59,021 nt of DNA from Sulfuricurvum sp. 17-40-25 (GCA_002282015.1 NCIJ01000012.1:1-59021), one strand, 5' to 3'; positions 6,695 to 14,145 are shown, counted from the stretch's first letter. A program made the numbers and translations. The notes: a model not told the origin generated them from the letters alone.

Positions 6695-7828
6695 ATGACA
6701 AAATTTCTAACAACTACAATTTCAAGTGATGATGAGCTAAAAGAGCTTTTAATAAAAAACCTGCCGAGAAAATTAAAGGCAGGTAATGAGAAAGAAACAT
6801 CCAATATAATAAATTATCCATCAGCAATAGCGTTGGACAATACCTATTTTATGAACTTCAATTCAAAAGAACAAATCTCTATTATGGTGTTTGATATTGA
6901 CAAGGTGGGCAATAAAACAGCATTGGACTATTTTAAAAATATAAACGGTCTATTGACCTTTATTGTAAAAACAATAGGATTTGAACCAAGTTATATTTTA
7001 CAGACGACAAAAGGGTTTCATTTCGGGTATCACCTGAAGAATCACGTATTTACAAACCAACCAAAAGCAGTTGAATATCTGCGTAATATAAAAAAGGCTT
7101 TGACGGAACTATTGGGATGTGACCCAAATGCCTCACATCGTCTTAATGGTGTTTGGAGAAATCCGCTTCTTCATCCCCATTATTATTCTGGGGCAATAAA
7201 CTATGAACTGAGTGATTTTAGAGAGTTCCTGCCACTACGTGTGAATGTCAAAAGAACCTATACAACAAAAGTGAAAATAGACGAAAGTCTTCTTATTGAA
7301 GGCAATCGCAATGAGGCACTGTTTCGATACGCTATGAAATTTGCGAAGGGTCAAGCATCATTAACAGTAGAACAAATTGTTGATTTTTTAGTAGGGGTTA
7401 ATGCACAATGCTCTCAACCATTAGAGGCGGATGAGTTGAATATAATCGCTTCATCCGTTTATGGTTATTGGTGTAAAGGAGACATAAGATTTGGAACACT
7501 CGCAGAAAGGGAACCAACCCCCAATGAGGGAATTATGGAGTTTCCAAAAATGGCAGGGTTATCACTTGAAGAATATCAAGCAGAGGTCAAACGCAGACAA
7601 AAACTTTCTGCTCAACGCACCAATCAAATAAAAGACAAAGAGAAGGCATTAAATTCTCTGGCCGCGGCCAGAGAATGTTCAGCACAAAAACGACGAGATG
7701 AGAATGAAAAAAAAGTTCTTGGAGCAATAGAGCAGTTAGAAAAGGAGGGTAAAAAGATTACTATTTCCGCAATAAGTAGAATTGCGGGGATTGATAGGAG
7801 GACTACAAGTAAGTTCCAACAGCAGTGA
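6695..7828 (+). CDS. ColE2-like plasmid replication initiator (Rep/primase)
   Basis: 377 aa. Region 55-200 resembles the replicase/AEP-type primase domain: VFDIDKVG (acidic pair, about 65-72), LQTTKGFHFGYHLKN, and NASHRLNGVWRNPLLHPH. A PriCT-1-like segment follows at about 203-260 (EGNRNEALFRYAMKFAKGQ...ELNIIASSVYGYW). The C-terminus is charged and ends in a helix-turn-helix (KKITISAISRIAGIDRRTTSKF). This order matches ColE2-type Rep, which binds the origin and makes its own primer. It is the main evidence that the island is plasmid-derived. A 24-bp perfect palindrome lies within its coding sequence. In ColE2 the origin lies just downstream of rep; here only 17 bp separate rep from the convergent next gene. 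Confidence 0.85.
   Translation: MTKFLTTTISSDDELKELLIKNLPRKLKAGNEKETSNIINYPSAIALDNTYFMNFNSKEQISIMVFDIDKVGNKTALDYFKNINGLLTFIVKTIGFEPSYILQTTKGFHFGYHLKNHVFTNQPKAVEYLRNIKKALTELLGCDPNASHRLNGVWRNPLLHPHYYSGAINYELSDFREFLPLRVNVKRTYTTKVKIDESLLIEGNRNEALFRYAMKFAKGQASLTVEQIVDFLVGVNAQCSQPLEADELNIIASSVYGYWCKGDIRFGTLAEREPTPNEGIMEFPKMAGLSLEEYQAEVKRRQKLSAQRTNQIKDKEKALNSLAAARECSAQKRRDENEKKVLGAIEQLEKEGKKITISAISRIAGIDRRTTSKFQQQ
7653..7676. repeat. 24-bp perfect GC-centred palindrome inside rep
   Basis: Half-site ATTCTCTGGCCG (7653-7664) is followed directly by its exact reverse complement (7665-7676) with no spacer. It codes for NSLAAARE in the linker between the PriCT-like part and the C-terminal helix-turn-helix. 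Its GGCCGCGGCC centre contrasts with the AT-rich gene around it. It could be a binding or resolution site, or a cruciform. Confidence 0.9.
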
Positions 7829-7847
7829 AGTACTGCTAGGGTTTTTT
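7821..7847 (+). terminator. Intrinsic terminator of rep
   Basis: AGCAGT (7821-7826) and ACTGCT (7832-7837) enclose GAAGT; AGGG and a six-T run (7842-7847) follow. The stem starts within the last codons of rep and the T-run touches the end of the convergent gene. Confidence 0.8.
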
Positions 7848-9213
7848 ATATGTATTGTTGAATGACATCATAAAGCGAATAGTTTTTAGTGTTGTAAATC
7901 GCTTTTTCAATATTCGTGTCATTTACTTTGTATTTGACAGCATAGCCGTAATTGATTTTTATTGCCTGTGCTTTACTTTTTGTTACTTTATCAAAATTAG
8001 ATTTTTCACTCATTGCAGAAGTAATTAAAGAATAGCGTGTTCCATTGTCTAAATCTCTTGCTTCAGGCGCAAGTTCTTTATCCATATTAGAAATATTAAA
8101 AACTAAATTTTGGTAATAGCTTGTCAAGGATTTCACAGTGATGAACGATTGGATTTTATTGGACATGATACCATTTACACTCAAGCCATTATCTGTTTTC
8201 ATAATCATATTGAAATTGGCATCTTGAAACGTATATTCTTTCGGAACCATTCCTTTAACGTTGGCATAATCAATCGTAATAGGGATATGAATAGTAATTT
8301 TTTTACCTGGAGCATAAGGGATTTCTTGCATTGGTGCTTTTATCGTTGCGTAGAATGAGACATTATTATTGTGTTGGATAATTTTACTGCTTCCTCCCGC
8401 AAGTTCATAACTTTTGAAATTTGAATCAAGATATTTTTTGTATTCAAGAATATCTTTTACATATTGCTCATCAATTTTTGTTTTTAGGCTCTCAACTTTA
8501 GATGAAGCATCTTCTTCGGACGATATTATCGAATGGTAGTCATAGTTTCTTTTTTCTGGGGCATGAAGAACAATGCTATATCCCCCATCTATGCTTTTAT
8601 TGCCAAAAAATCCACTCTTGTCGGTTGTTGAATATTTTAACTCAATTAAATTTTTATTATTTTGGTATTCAGTTAGCGATTGATCATACATCTTATCTAT
8701 AGATGTTTTCTTCACATCAGCATAATTGAAAATTTCAAGTAGTTTTTCTCGATATTTTTCAAGATTATTATTTTTTACTACTTCCATAAATGTTTCATTA
8801 TCAAATGATTTTCCATCCATGTAAATAGCTTTCTGTTGAACTAGTGCACCCAGAGGAGTCATTATTGAATTTATAAGGCCGGTTGCCACCATACCGACTA
8901 CGTGTCGCTTTGAAAAATTACTTTTACAAAAATTACTTTGCGAGTAATCTACATAGCTACCATTGACAAAAATTTTACCACAGTCTTGTGCATTCGTCGG
9001 TATTTGATAATCGGGGTAAAACCCATCTTTTGTTATTCGAATAATTTCCATGTCATTAGCTAGATTTTCTCTATTCATGGAAACTTTAGATAATGTTTTC
9101 CCCTGACTTAAGTAAGCATATCCAAGCGTTGTGGAATCAGATAATGAATTCCCAAAAGAACTTTCACATAATAATCCCGATGTAATCATTCCAATTAATA
9201 GTTGTTTTTTCAC
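7846..9213 (-). CDS. Exported protein of unknown function (last gene of envelope operon)
   Basis: 455 aa with a signal peptide (MKKQLLIGMITSGLLCESSFGNS, cleavage probably near residue 21). A hydrophobic segment HVVGMVATGLINSIMTPLGALV (about 104-125) could be a transmembrane or pore-like helix. The rest is soluble-looking and rich in Asn, Lys and Ser, with predicted beta-strand stretches such as ITIHIPITIDYANVKG. Cysteines at NAQDCGKIF and SNFCKSNF could form a disulfide. No family is recognised. It follows the lipoprotein gene by 76 bp on the same strand. A surface or periplasmic role is inferred, possibly entry exclusion, adhesion or an export accessory. Confidence 0.6.
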   Translation of the reverse strand: MKKQLLIGMITSGLLCESSFGNSLSDSTTLGYAYLSQGKTLSKVSMNRENLANDMEIIRITKDGFYPDYQIPTNAQDCGKIFVNGSYVDYSQSNFCKSNFSKRHVVGMVATGLINSIMTPLGALVQQKAIYMDGKSFDNETFMEVVKNNNLEKYREKLLEIFNYADVKKTSIDKMYDQSLTEYQNNKNLIELKYSTTDKSGFFGNKSIDGGYSIVLHAPEKRNYDYHSIISSEEDASSKVESLKTKIDEQYVKDILEYKKYLDSNFKSYELAGGSSKIIQHNNNVSFYATIKAPMQEIPYAPGKKITIHIPITIDYANVKGMVPKEYTFQDANFNMIMKTDNGLSVNGIMSNKIQSFITVKSLTSYYQNLVFNISNMDKELAPEARDLDNGTRYSLITSAMSEKSNFDKVTKSKAQAIKINYGYAVKYKVNDTNIEKAIYNTKNYSLYDVIQQYI

Positions 9214-9289
9214 ACTTTTCCTTTTTTATTTTAAAATCTATTTTTCTTTTGAAAAAGAATGACTTTTATTGACGGATGAATCATAATAA

Positions 9290-9805
9290 TTATTTCAACT
9301 CTGCCAATGTTTCTTTTGCATTCCAAAGAGGAATTTCTGTTGAGGTTTCTTTAAACATAACAATCTTTAATGTTGTCCCACTGTCAACCCTTGTGGCGAA
9401 GATTGAACAATGTCCACGTACTTTCTGCAGTCCAGGAGTATGACAATAATCCATTACGCCTTTGTAGGTTGTAAAAGGAAACCCTTCCATATTGTTTGTT
9501 CCATCGTTAATAACTGCAAAATATTGATTGCCAGTAAATAATGTTTCTTCTGCAGCACGCTTAAGTACTTCATGAAACTCGTAGGGCTTTACATACTGTT
9601 CTTCCCAATTTGCATATTTTGGAGGAACTCCTCGGGCAGACAATTCTACTTTAAGTTTTGGGTCACCAAAAATAGATACTTCGACTTCATAGACTCCACT
9701 GTCAAGTTTCGTTACAGCAGGCATTTTTGCAGGTCTTATAATGCTACATCCGTCGAATAGCAATACTCCTAATATCATTGAAAATACTAAATAACTTTTC
9801 TTCAT
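9290..9805 (-). CDS. Lipoprotein of unknown function
   Basis: 171 aa with a lipoprotein signal: MKKSYLVFSMILGVLLFDGCSI, lipobox LFDGC and Cys at residue 20. The mature part carries VYEVEVSIFGDPKLKVELSARGVPPKYANWEEQYVKPYEFHEVLKRAAEETL. The pattern of a short strand region followed by a helix with conserved-looking Trp/Tyr recalls small outer-membrane lipoproteins, but no family is assigned. It starts 4 bp after the stop of the gene at 9810-10427, so the two are tightly coupled. Two later cysteines (MDYCHTPG, RGHCSIF) may pair. It probably works with its two exported neighbours. Confidence 0.6.
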   Translation of the reverse strand: MKKSYLVFSMILGVLLFDGCSIIRPAKMPAVTKLDSGVYEVEVSIFGDPKLKVELSARGVPPKYANWEEQYVKPYEFHEVLKRAAEETLFTGNQYFAVINDGTNNMEGFPFTTYKGVMDYCHTPGLQKVRGHCSIFATRVDSGTTLKIVMFKETSTEIPLWNAKETLAELK

Positions 9806-9809
9806 CTAT

Positions 9810-10427
9810 TTACTCCTGCTCTTTCTTGGCCATAAATCCACGAATTTGAGATTCAGAATATCCTGCATCAGCATTACACACAAAAAATGTAATCATCTTT
9901 GAACTTGCCCCTTTTGTGTCTGTCAATTTCATAACTTTAACGTATTCATAGTCAGAATTCATATGATCTTTAATAGTAACTAGCCCTCCAAAAAAGAGTC
10001 CAATTCCTGCACCAGCTAAGCCTGCGCCCAATGCTTCAGAGCCTTTGCTTGCAATTGTCCCTGCGCTTTGTTGAAGACTTGATAGCGTGCCATTGGCTAC
10101 AGATGCAGAAAGATATTGAAGTGATGTTCGAGTGAGGGCATAGTAATCATTTGCCTTTCCGAAAAATATTTCTTCGCTCTTCGCTGACGTATTAACTTTT
10201 CCAAGCTTGAAAACATTAACTTTGTACATACTATAACCGTCAGATCTCTTCTCTGTTAGGACTGTTCCATAATTATGGTTCTTATCGTATGTTTTTGGGA
10301 AGTATTCATCTGATAATTTGGATGGGTTAAAATATTCAACTCCAAGCGGTCCAGTTCTTTTAACTCTTAAATCTTCTTCAGCAAGGAGGGAAGTAACAAT
10401 AAGAAGAGTAGTAATAATTATTTTCAT
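9810..10427 (-). CDS. Exported protein with glycine-zipper membrane segment (first gene of operon)
   Basis: 205 aa, ATG at 10427. The N-terminal signal (MKIIITTLLIVTSLLAEE) predicts cleavage around residue 16. Near 133-155 lies a glycine-rich hydrophobic helix, ALGAGLAGAGIGLFFGGLVTI, a typical glycine zipper as found in proteins that oligomerise in or span the envelope. The rest is polar with no recognised domain. It is the promoter-proximal gene of a three-gene leftward unit (this, the lipoprotein, the 455-aa protein). Signal peptide plus zipper suggests a periplasmic or inner-membrane assembly partner. No function is known. Confidence 0.6.
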   Translation of the reverse strand: MKIIITTLLIVTSLLAEEDLRVKRTGPLGVEYFNPSKLSDEYFPKTYDKNHNYGTVLTEKRSDGYSMYKVNVFKLGKVNTSAKSEEIFFGKANDYYALTRTSLQYLSASVANGTLSSLQQSAGTIASKGSEALGAGLAGAGIGLFFGGLVTIKDHMNSDYEYVKVMKLTDTKGASSKMITFFVCNADAGYSESQIRGFMAKKEQE

Positions 10428-10633
10428 AGGTTCCCTTATAGGTAAAAGTCATGTATTCTACATAAATATTAATAAAATTTATTAGATAAGAGCAGAAATA
10501 TTATTTGTAGAATAACGCTACAGTTTGTTTTAAGCAAATGTGTGTAATAATTCTTCAGTTGAGTTATTGGATAAATTACTCAACGGGTTATTTAAATTAG
10601 CATTGTTAATATATTTTGAGAAAGGGGTCAAAT
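10428..10633. promoter_or_regulatory. Divergent promoter region with two inverted repeats
   Basis: 206 bp between the leftward envelope operon and the rightward gene at 10634. It has long-range arms TATTCTAC (10454-10461) and GTAGAATA (10507-10514), and GTTGAGT (10558-10564) with ACTCAAC (10578-10584). These are plausible operators or back-to-back promoter parts; no regulator is identified. Confidence 0.4.
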
Positions 10634-11083
10634 ATGGATCTCGATTGTAAAATGATTTTTGATAGGAATATAACTTATATAGAAGATTGTATATTCACAT
10701 ATAAACTTAAGGCAACAAAAGACGAACTTTTAAAGCTATCTACAATTTATGTGAATAATCCAGTTGATTTAACTTTCCGAGTTTTTGGAGAATTGAAGCA
10801 CGAAGAACCTGTCGAAGTTTATGACAAGAAAACGGGTGAAGCAAAAGGATTAAAGCAGAAAGCTGTTTATAAAACGACTGCTATATATAACTTTTCAAAA
10901 AAGAAGGTTGATAGACATTCACTTGAAGAAATCAAAGAAGTCTATAGAGACTTTTTGAGATTATCTGACTATTTTGGTCAAATAAAGTTAATTGAAAAAA
11001 TCGAAGCAAAAGAGTTTAATACTACAGAGAATGACATCTTAGTCGAGAAATTTGTAGAAGTATATGAGGCGAGAGAAGTTTAG
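10634..11083 (+). CDS. Hypothetical protein
   Basis: 149 aa from ATG 10634, chosen because GAGAAAGGGG lies just upstream; the TTG at 10616 overlaps that ribosome-binding site. The protein is soluble, mixed charge, with no signal peptide or membrane helix. Visible features are a strand-rich middle (DLTFRVFGELKHEEPVEVYDKKTGEAKGLKQKAVYKTTAIYNF) and a helical end (SLEEIKEVYRDFLRLSDYFGQIKLIEKIE). No family is recognised. It is a single-gene unit closed by a strong terminator that begins in its last codons, and lies on the plasmid-like island divergent from the envelope operon. Confidence 0.6.
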   Translation: MDLDCKMIFDRNITYIEDCIFTYKLKATKDELLKLSTIYVNNPVDLTFRVFGELKHEEPVEVYDKKTGEAKGLKQKAVYKTTAIYNFSKKKVDRHSLEEIKEVYRDFLRLSDYFGQIKLIEKIEAKEFNTTENDILVEKFVEVYEAREV

Positions 11084-11099
11084 CAACTTCTCTTTTTTT
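11073..11099 (+). terminator. Intrinsic terminator of the 10634-11083 gene
   Basis: GAGAAGTT (11073-11080) and AACTTCTC (11085-11092) pair around TAGC (the stop region); seven T follow (11093-11099). Confidence 0.85.
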
Positions 11100-11157
11100 A
11101 AATCAAAAAAGTGTAGAATCATTCTTCAAAATTGATTTAGAGCTATTGAATGATTAG

Positions 11158-11183
11158 GGGAAGTGTAAAGACTTCCCTTTTTT
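11158..11183 (+). terminator. Second intrinsic terminator, 59 bp further on
   Basis: GGGAAGT (11158-11164) and ACTTCCC (11171-11177) with loop GTAAAG and six T (11178-11183). No gene ends here. It may act as an attenuator for the gene at 11231 or end a very short transcript starting after 11100. GGAAGTCCC at about 11201-11209 could compete for pairing. Confidence 0.75.
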
Positions 11184-11230
11184 CACATCAATTAAGTGTA
11201 GGAAGTCCCTGCAAATATAAAGGAAAAATT

Positions 11231-11470
11231 ATGAAACAAGTCGCAATACATATCGAAGATTCAAATAGCTGTGAAAAGGTTGTATTGAATGAAAAAGCGA
11301 AAACTCTTTTGTTTATTGACGAGGGTGAAAATATTGATGATGAACTAGAAAATTTGAAAAAAGAGCAAGTTAAGGTTGATAGATCAAGTCTTGAAGATGA
11401 AGATGAACATTTGCGTTCTTTAATAGAGATGGCGGAGAATGAATTTTATGGGCTACATTTGCCTTACTAA
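11231..11470 (+). CDS. Small acidic protein, unknown
   Basis: 79 aa from ATG 11231 preceded by AAAGGAAAAATT. The frame is open further upstream to 11150, but that part runs through a terminator hairpin, so the internal ATG is preferred. The sequence is acidic (FIDEGENIDDELENLKKEQ, SSLEDEDEHLRSLIEMAENEFYG) and helical in its second half. No domain is recognised. It may be an antitoxin-like or anti-restriction-like protein given size and charge, but this is a guess. It precedes the excisionase-like and integrase genes by 39 bp and may be co-transcribed with them. Confidence 0.6.
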   Translation: MKQVAIHIEDSNSCEKVVLNEKAKTLLFIDEGENIDDELENLKKEQVKVDRSSLEDEDEHLRSLIEMAENEFYGLHLPY

Positions 11471-11509
11471 TTTAAACCATAGATTAAATAAAAATTTTGG
11501 AGGTGAGTA

Positions 11510-11773
11510 ATGAGTATGAATCCTGCCCAGAGCAGTTTAGAATATTTGGAATTAAAGGCATTGTTGCTTCAGCAGCAGGCACTTTTTAAAATGTTTATTC
11601 CAGTGAAGGCAAGCATTGCGCATTTAGCCAATATGACTGGGAAAAGTCGTCAAGCAATACGTCAGTATCTAATAGCCCATTTTGAGCCTGAGGTTGATTT
11701 TTGGGTTGAAAATGGGAAAATTTACGCATCCAAAGAGACAGCAGCTCAAATCATTAGCAGAGGTGCGAGATGA
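11510..11773 (+). CDS. Excisionase-like/HTH small protein
   Basis: 87 aa, ATG 11510 after a strong GGAGGTGA. A helix-turn-helix is visible at about 35-58 (ASIAHLANMTGKSRQAIRQYLIAHFEPEVDF) followed by a short wing-like segment (WVENGKIYASKETAAQII), the general layout of excisionase/AlpA-type proteins. Its end overlaps the integrase start by 4 nt (ATGA), so it is translationally coupled to the recombinase. Role inferred: recombination directionality factor or regulator of integrase synthesis. Confidence 0.7.
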   Translation: MSMNPAQSSLEYLELKALLLQQQALFKMFIPVKASIAHLANMTGKSRQAIRQYLIAHFEPEVDFWVENGKIYASKETAAQIISRGAR

Positions 11774-12885
11774 AAAGCAGAGGAGACGGAAGTTTTTTTG
11801 TAAGAGGTGAAACTTTATGGGTTCAAGGTTCCATTGAAGGCAAGTTCTTTAGAAAATCCACAGGGAAAAAAGCGACTAAGATGAATCTTGCTTGGTCTGT
11901 TAAACAACGTCCTCTTGAAGTTCTTGGCAAAATTGTTAGTAAGGGTGTAAAGCAAAAAAGTGAATACACCATCAAAGAATTAGGATATTTAGCTATTGAA
12001 GATTCAGCAGGTAAGCGTAGCGAGGAAGTTCAAAAAGATTACACCTCAATTTTTGAAAGACTGATTGTTCCGTTTTTTGAAAAGTATGCCCTTGAAGACA
12101 TTGGTATCAAAGAAATAGAGAGCTGGGAAAAATTACATTCTAACTTATCAGCGGATAGACGACGACGTGTCAGAAGAATTTTAAAAGACATTCTAAAAAA
12201 AGCTGTCAGATATAAGCTTATTGGTGAGAACCCACTGAATGACGCTGAACCGATTACGGAAACTTTTTCTGAAGATGATGAGGCAATCATAAAAGCATAT
12301 ACAACCAGTGAAATACGCTTGATAATAGATAGTGCAGAAGGTTGGTTAAAAGTCTATTTTGCGTTGCTTTTCACAACAGGAATGAGAGTTGGTGAAGTTT
12401 TAGGACTTGAAGTTACAGATATAGACTTTGAAAGAAAAGTGATAAATTTGAAGCAATCATTGACGCAGGGGAAAATAAAAAAATCATCACGACAAAAGAA
12501 TCACAAGCGAGAAGTGCATCTTATGCCTGAAGCATTAACATTGCTTCAAGAATATATTGAAAATACAAAAAGTGATAGATGGATTTTTGTATCGAAAAAG
12601 AATACTCCTCATTATGATAATGCCAATATTATCAGTCGCCATGTAAAACCACTATTTAAAAAGATTGGGGTTGAGTATAAAACGGTCAAAGCAACACGAA
12701 AAAGTTATGTATCAATTATGTATGATAGCAATATCCCCGAGTCATACATTCAAACCAATATAGGTCATGTAGTAGGCTCAGCAGTAACGAAAAAGTTTTA
12801 TTATAAATCTATTCATAATAACAGTGAAATCGCCACTCTTGCGAGCCAAGAGCTTGAAAAAAAGCTCAATGGAAATGGAAATTAA
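11770..12885 (+). CDS. Tyrosine recombinase (integrase of the right island)
   Basis: 371 aa. An N-terminal arm-binding-like part (GSFFVRGETLWVQGSIEGKFFRKSTGKKATK), a core-binding helical domain (about 75-175) and a catalytic domain are visible. Catalytic positions: TTGMRVGEVLGLEV (first Arg, about 206), the KATRKSY box (Arg kept, usual His replaced), NIGHVVGSAVTKKFYYKS (His and Tyr). The gene ends 81 bp before the att copy at 12967-13012, so it is the likely integrase of this island at the tRNA site. It is translationally coupled to the excisionase-like gene. Confidence 0.92.
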   Translation: MKSRGDGSFFVRGETLWVQGSIEGKFFRKSTGKKATKMNLAWSVKQRPLEVLGKIVSKGVKQKSEYTIKELGYLAIEDSAGKRSEEVQKDYTSIFERLIVPFFEKYALEDIGIKEIESWEKLHSNLSADRRRRVRRILKDILKKAVRYKLIGENPLNDAEPITETFSEDDEAIIKAYTTSEIRLIIDSAEGWLKVYFALLFTTGMRVGEVLGLEVTDIDFERKVINLKQSLTQGKIKKSSRQKNHKREVHLMPEALTLLQEYIENTKSDRWIFVSKKNTPHYDNANIISRHVKPLFKKIGVEYKTVKATRKSYVSIMYDSNIPESYIQTNIGHVVGSAVTKKFYYKSIHNNSEIATLASQELEKKLNGNGN

Positions 12886-12928
12886 TTACACAATAAGAAC
12901 ACAAAAAATTATTTAATTTGCATCTTAT

Positions 12929-12942
12929 CCCTATTCTTAGGG
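12929..12942. repeat. Hairpin CCCTA...TAGGG between integrase and right att
   Basis: CCCTA (12929-12933), loop TTCT, TAGGG (12938-12942), then TTTTC. It may terminate the integrase transcript (a seven-T run follows at 12953-12959). It shares its arms with hairpins near the other two recombinases. The 12886-13188 gap otherwise holds only the att core and AT-rich sequence. Confidence 0.55.
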
Positions 12943-12966
12943 TTTTCAAGCATTTTTTTAGTCATC

Positions 12967-13012
12967 TCGACAAGGTAGGGGTCACTGGTTCGAGTCCAGT
13001 TGGGACCACCAT
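12967..13012 (+). repeat. att site: 46-bp tRNA 3' end duplicate (right copy)
   Basis: Identical to 3648-3693. It contains the anticodon-loop remainder, T-arm, acceptor strand and CCA of a tRNA, probably tRNA-Val(GAC), with no 5' half upstream. It marks the return to the chromosomal backbone, which continues with the respiratory cluster. Confidence 0.9.
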
Positions 13013-13188
13013 TCCTTCATTAAACTTATTAATTCAAACAAATAATTCTCACTAAACCCCATTTTTATTTTCATAACTGTTACGAATATACTAATATTTA
13101 TATACATATAGAAAAATATTATATTTTAAGAATTCTCAAATAGGTTAATAGATATTATAGTTTATTAATTTATATCTGAGGATTTGGT

Positions 13189-13710
13189 GTGAGAGATATT
13201 ATTTATTCGGTTATGCAAGATTACGGTTTGTTTGTGATTTTCTTTCATGTTCTTGGTGCGTCTGTATGGGTAGGAGGTATGATAACGTTATGGTTTTTAA
13301 CCAGGGACACTGGTGCTCCAATACCCATTGACCGTCGAGCAACAAGTCGAACAGAAATGTATAAAAAATTTTTTACATTTTTGTCTCCCTTTGTCCTACT
13401 TCTTCTAGTAACATCAATATTTATGGCACTTGGCTATAAGGATAATGCAATTGATTCAAATGGTTTCACATTGGACTTTAAGAATCTTGAAACCTATAAG
13501 CTGATTAATACAAAAGGCAGTATTTGGGCGATCATGGTCATGAATATGGTACTAATGATTTGGATTCTAACTAAAGCCAGCTGTAAGTTGTGCAAAACAA
13601 AAGTAAGAGCAGATTGTATGTGGTTGGTGAGCAAGTACCTCTTACCGATTAATATTTTATTAGGGCTCGTAGGCATATTTTTAGGGGTCTTTTTAAGAAG
13701 TTCTTTTTAA
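13189..13710 (+). CDS. CopD-like membrane protein, oxidase-cluster associated
   Basis: 173 aa, GTG start with TGAGGA 5 nt upstream. Four hydrophobic helices: LFVIFFHVLGASVWVGGMITLWFL, FVLLLLVTSIFMALGY, IWAIMVMNMVLMIWILTKA and LLPINILLGLVGIFLGVFL. The FFHVLGASVWVGGM segment, with a His facing a small-residue helix, recalls CopD-type copper/haem-associated membrane proteins. Two cysteines (CKLCKTK) may bind metal. It heads a same-strand run with SCO and oxidase genes, so a role in copper or haem handling during oxidase assembly is inferred. Confidence 0.65.
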   Translation: MRDIIYSVMQDYGLFVIFFHVLGASVWVGGMITLWFLTRDTGAPIPIDRRATSRTEMYKKFFTFLSPFVLLLLVTSIFMALGYKDNAIDSNGFTLDFKNLETYKLINTKGSIWAIMVMNMVLMIWILTKASCKLCKTKVRADCMWLVSKYLLPINILLGLVGIFLGVFLRSSF

Positions 13711-13713
13711 CCA

Positions 13714-14145
13714 ATGACAGAGGTCGTAGCCTACTTGCATAAACGTCGAATGATTATGATGGGAGCAGTCGTTTTATTAGCGGTTATCGCCGTCATTGTC
13801 AGCTATAACTTTCAAATGGTACCTGCCACCTATTTTGGTGGTAAATATAACCTGTTATTCATCTACGCACTTATTGTGTATAAGTTGATTGAACTTCCTA
13901 TTCTTTATTATTTATTAGTACATCGTAATCTCAAGAAATTGAAAAAAAACAGTAGTTACGAAGAGAGCCTTCTAAAGTTTAAAAAGCATGCAAAATTACT
14001 TTTATTTTTAATTCCACAAGGAAATACAGTTTTTGGAGTTATTGCGTATAAACTCAGTGGGAGTATCCTTTATTTTCTTTTTTTCTCTTGCATTGCCTTG
14101 ATAACACTTTATTTAATTAAACCTAATAAATTTAAACTTTACTAA
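13714..14145 (+). CDS. Membrane protein of oxidase cluster, unknown
   Basis: 143 aa, 3 bp after the preceding gene. About four hydrophobic helices (MIMMGAVVLLAVIAVIVSYNF, LLFIYALIVYKLIELPILYYLLV, LLLFLIPQGNTVFGVIAYKL, ILYFLFFSCIALITLYLI) with basic loops. No conserved metal or haem motif stands out. Tight spacing to the CopD-like gene suggests co-translation. Function not recognised; assembly of the oxidase is a guess from position only. Confidence 0.6.
   Translation: MTEVVAYLHKRRMIMMGAVVLLAVIAVIVSYNFQMVPATYFGGKYNLLFIYALIVYKLIELPILYYLLVHRNLKKLKKNSSYEESLLKFKKHAKLLLFLIPQGNTVFGVIAYKLSGSILYFLFFSCIALITLYLIKPNKFKLY

Larger units (their letters stand above)
3648..13012. mobile_element. Right genomic island: integrated plasmid-like element flanked by tRNA-derived att repeats
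   Basis: About 9.3 kb bounded by the 46-bp direct repeats. It contains a ColE2-like replication protein, two tyrosine recombinases (one 81 bp from the right att), an excisionase-like gene, a three-gene exported-protein operon, two small membrane proteins and a structured non-coding block. No conjugation, phage structural or transposase gene is recognised. A replication gene inside an att-bounded insertion suggests a plasmid or a self-replicating integrative element. Whether it still excises cannot be told from sequence. Confidence 0.85.
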
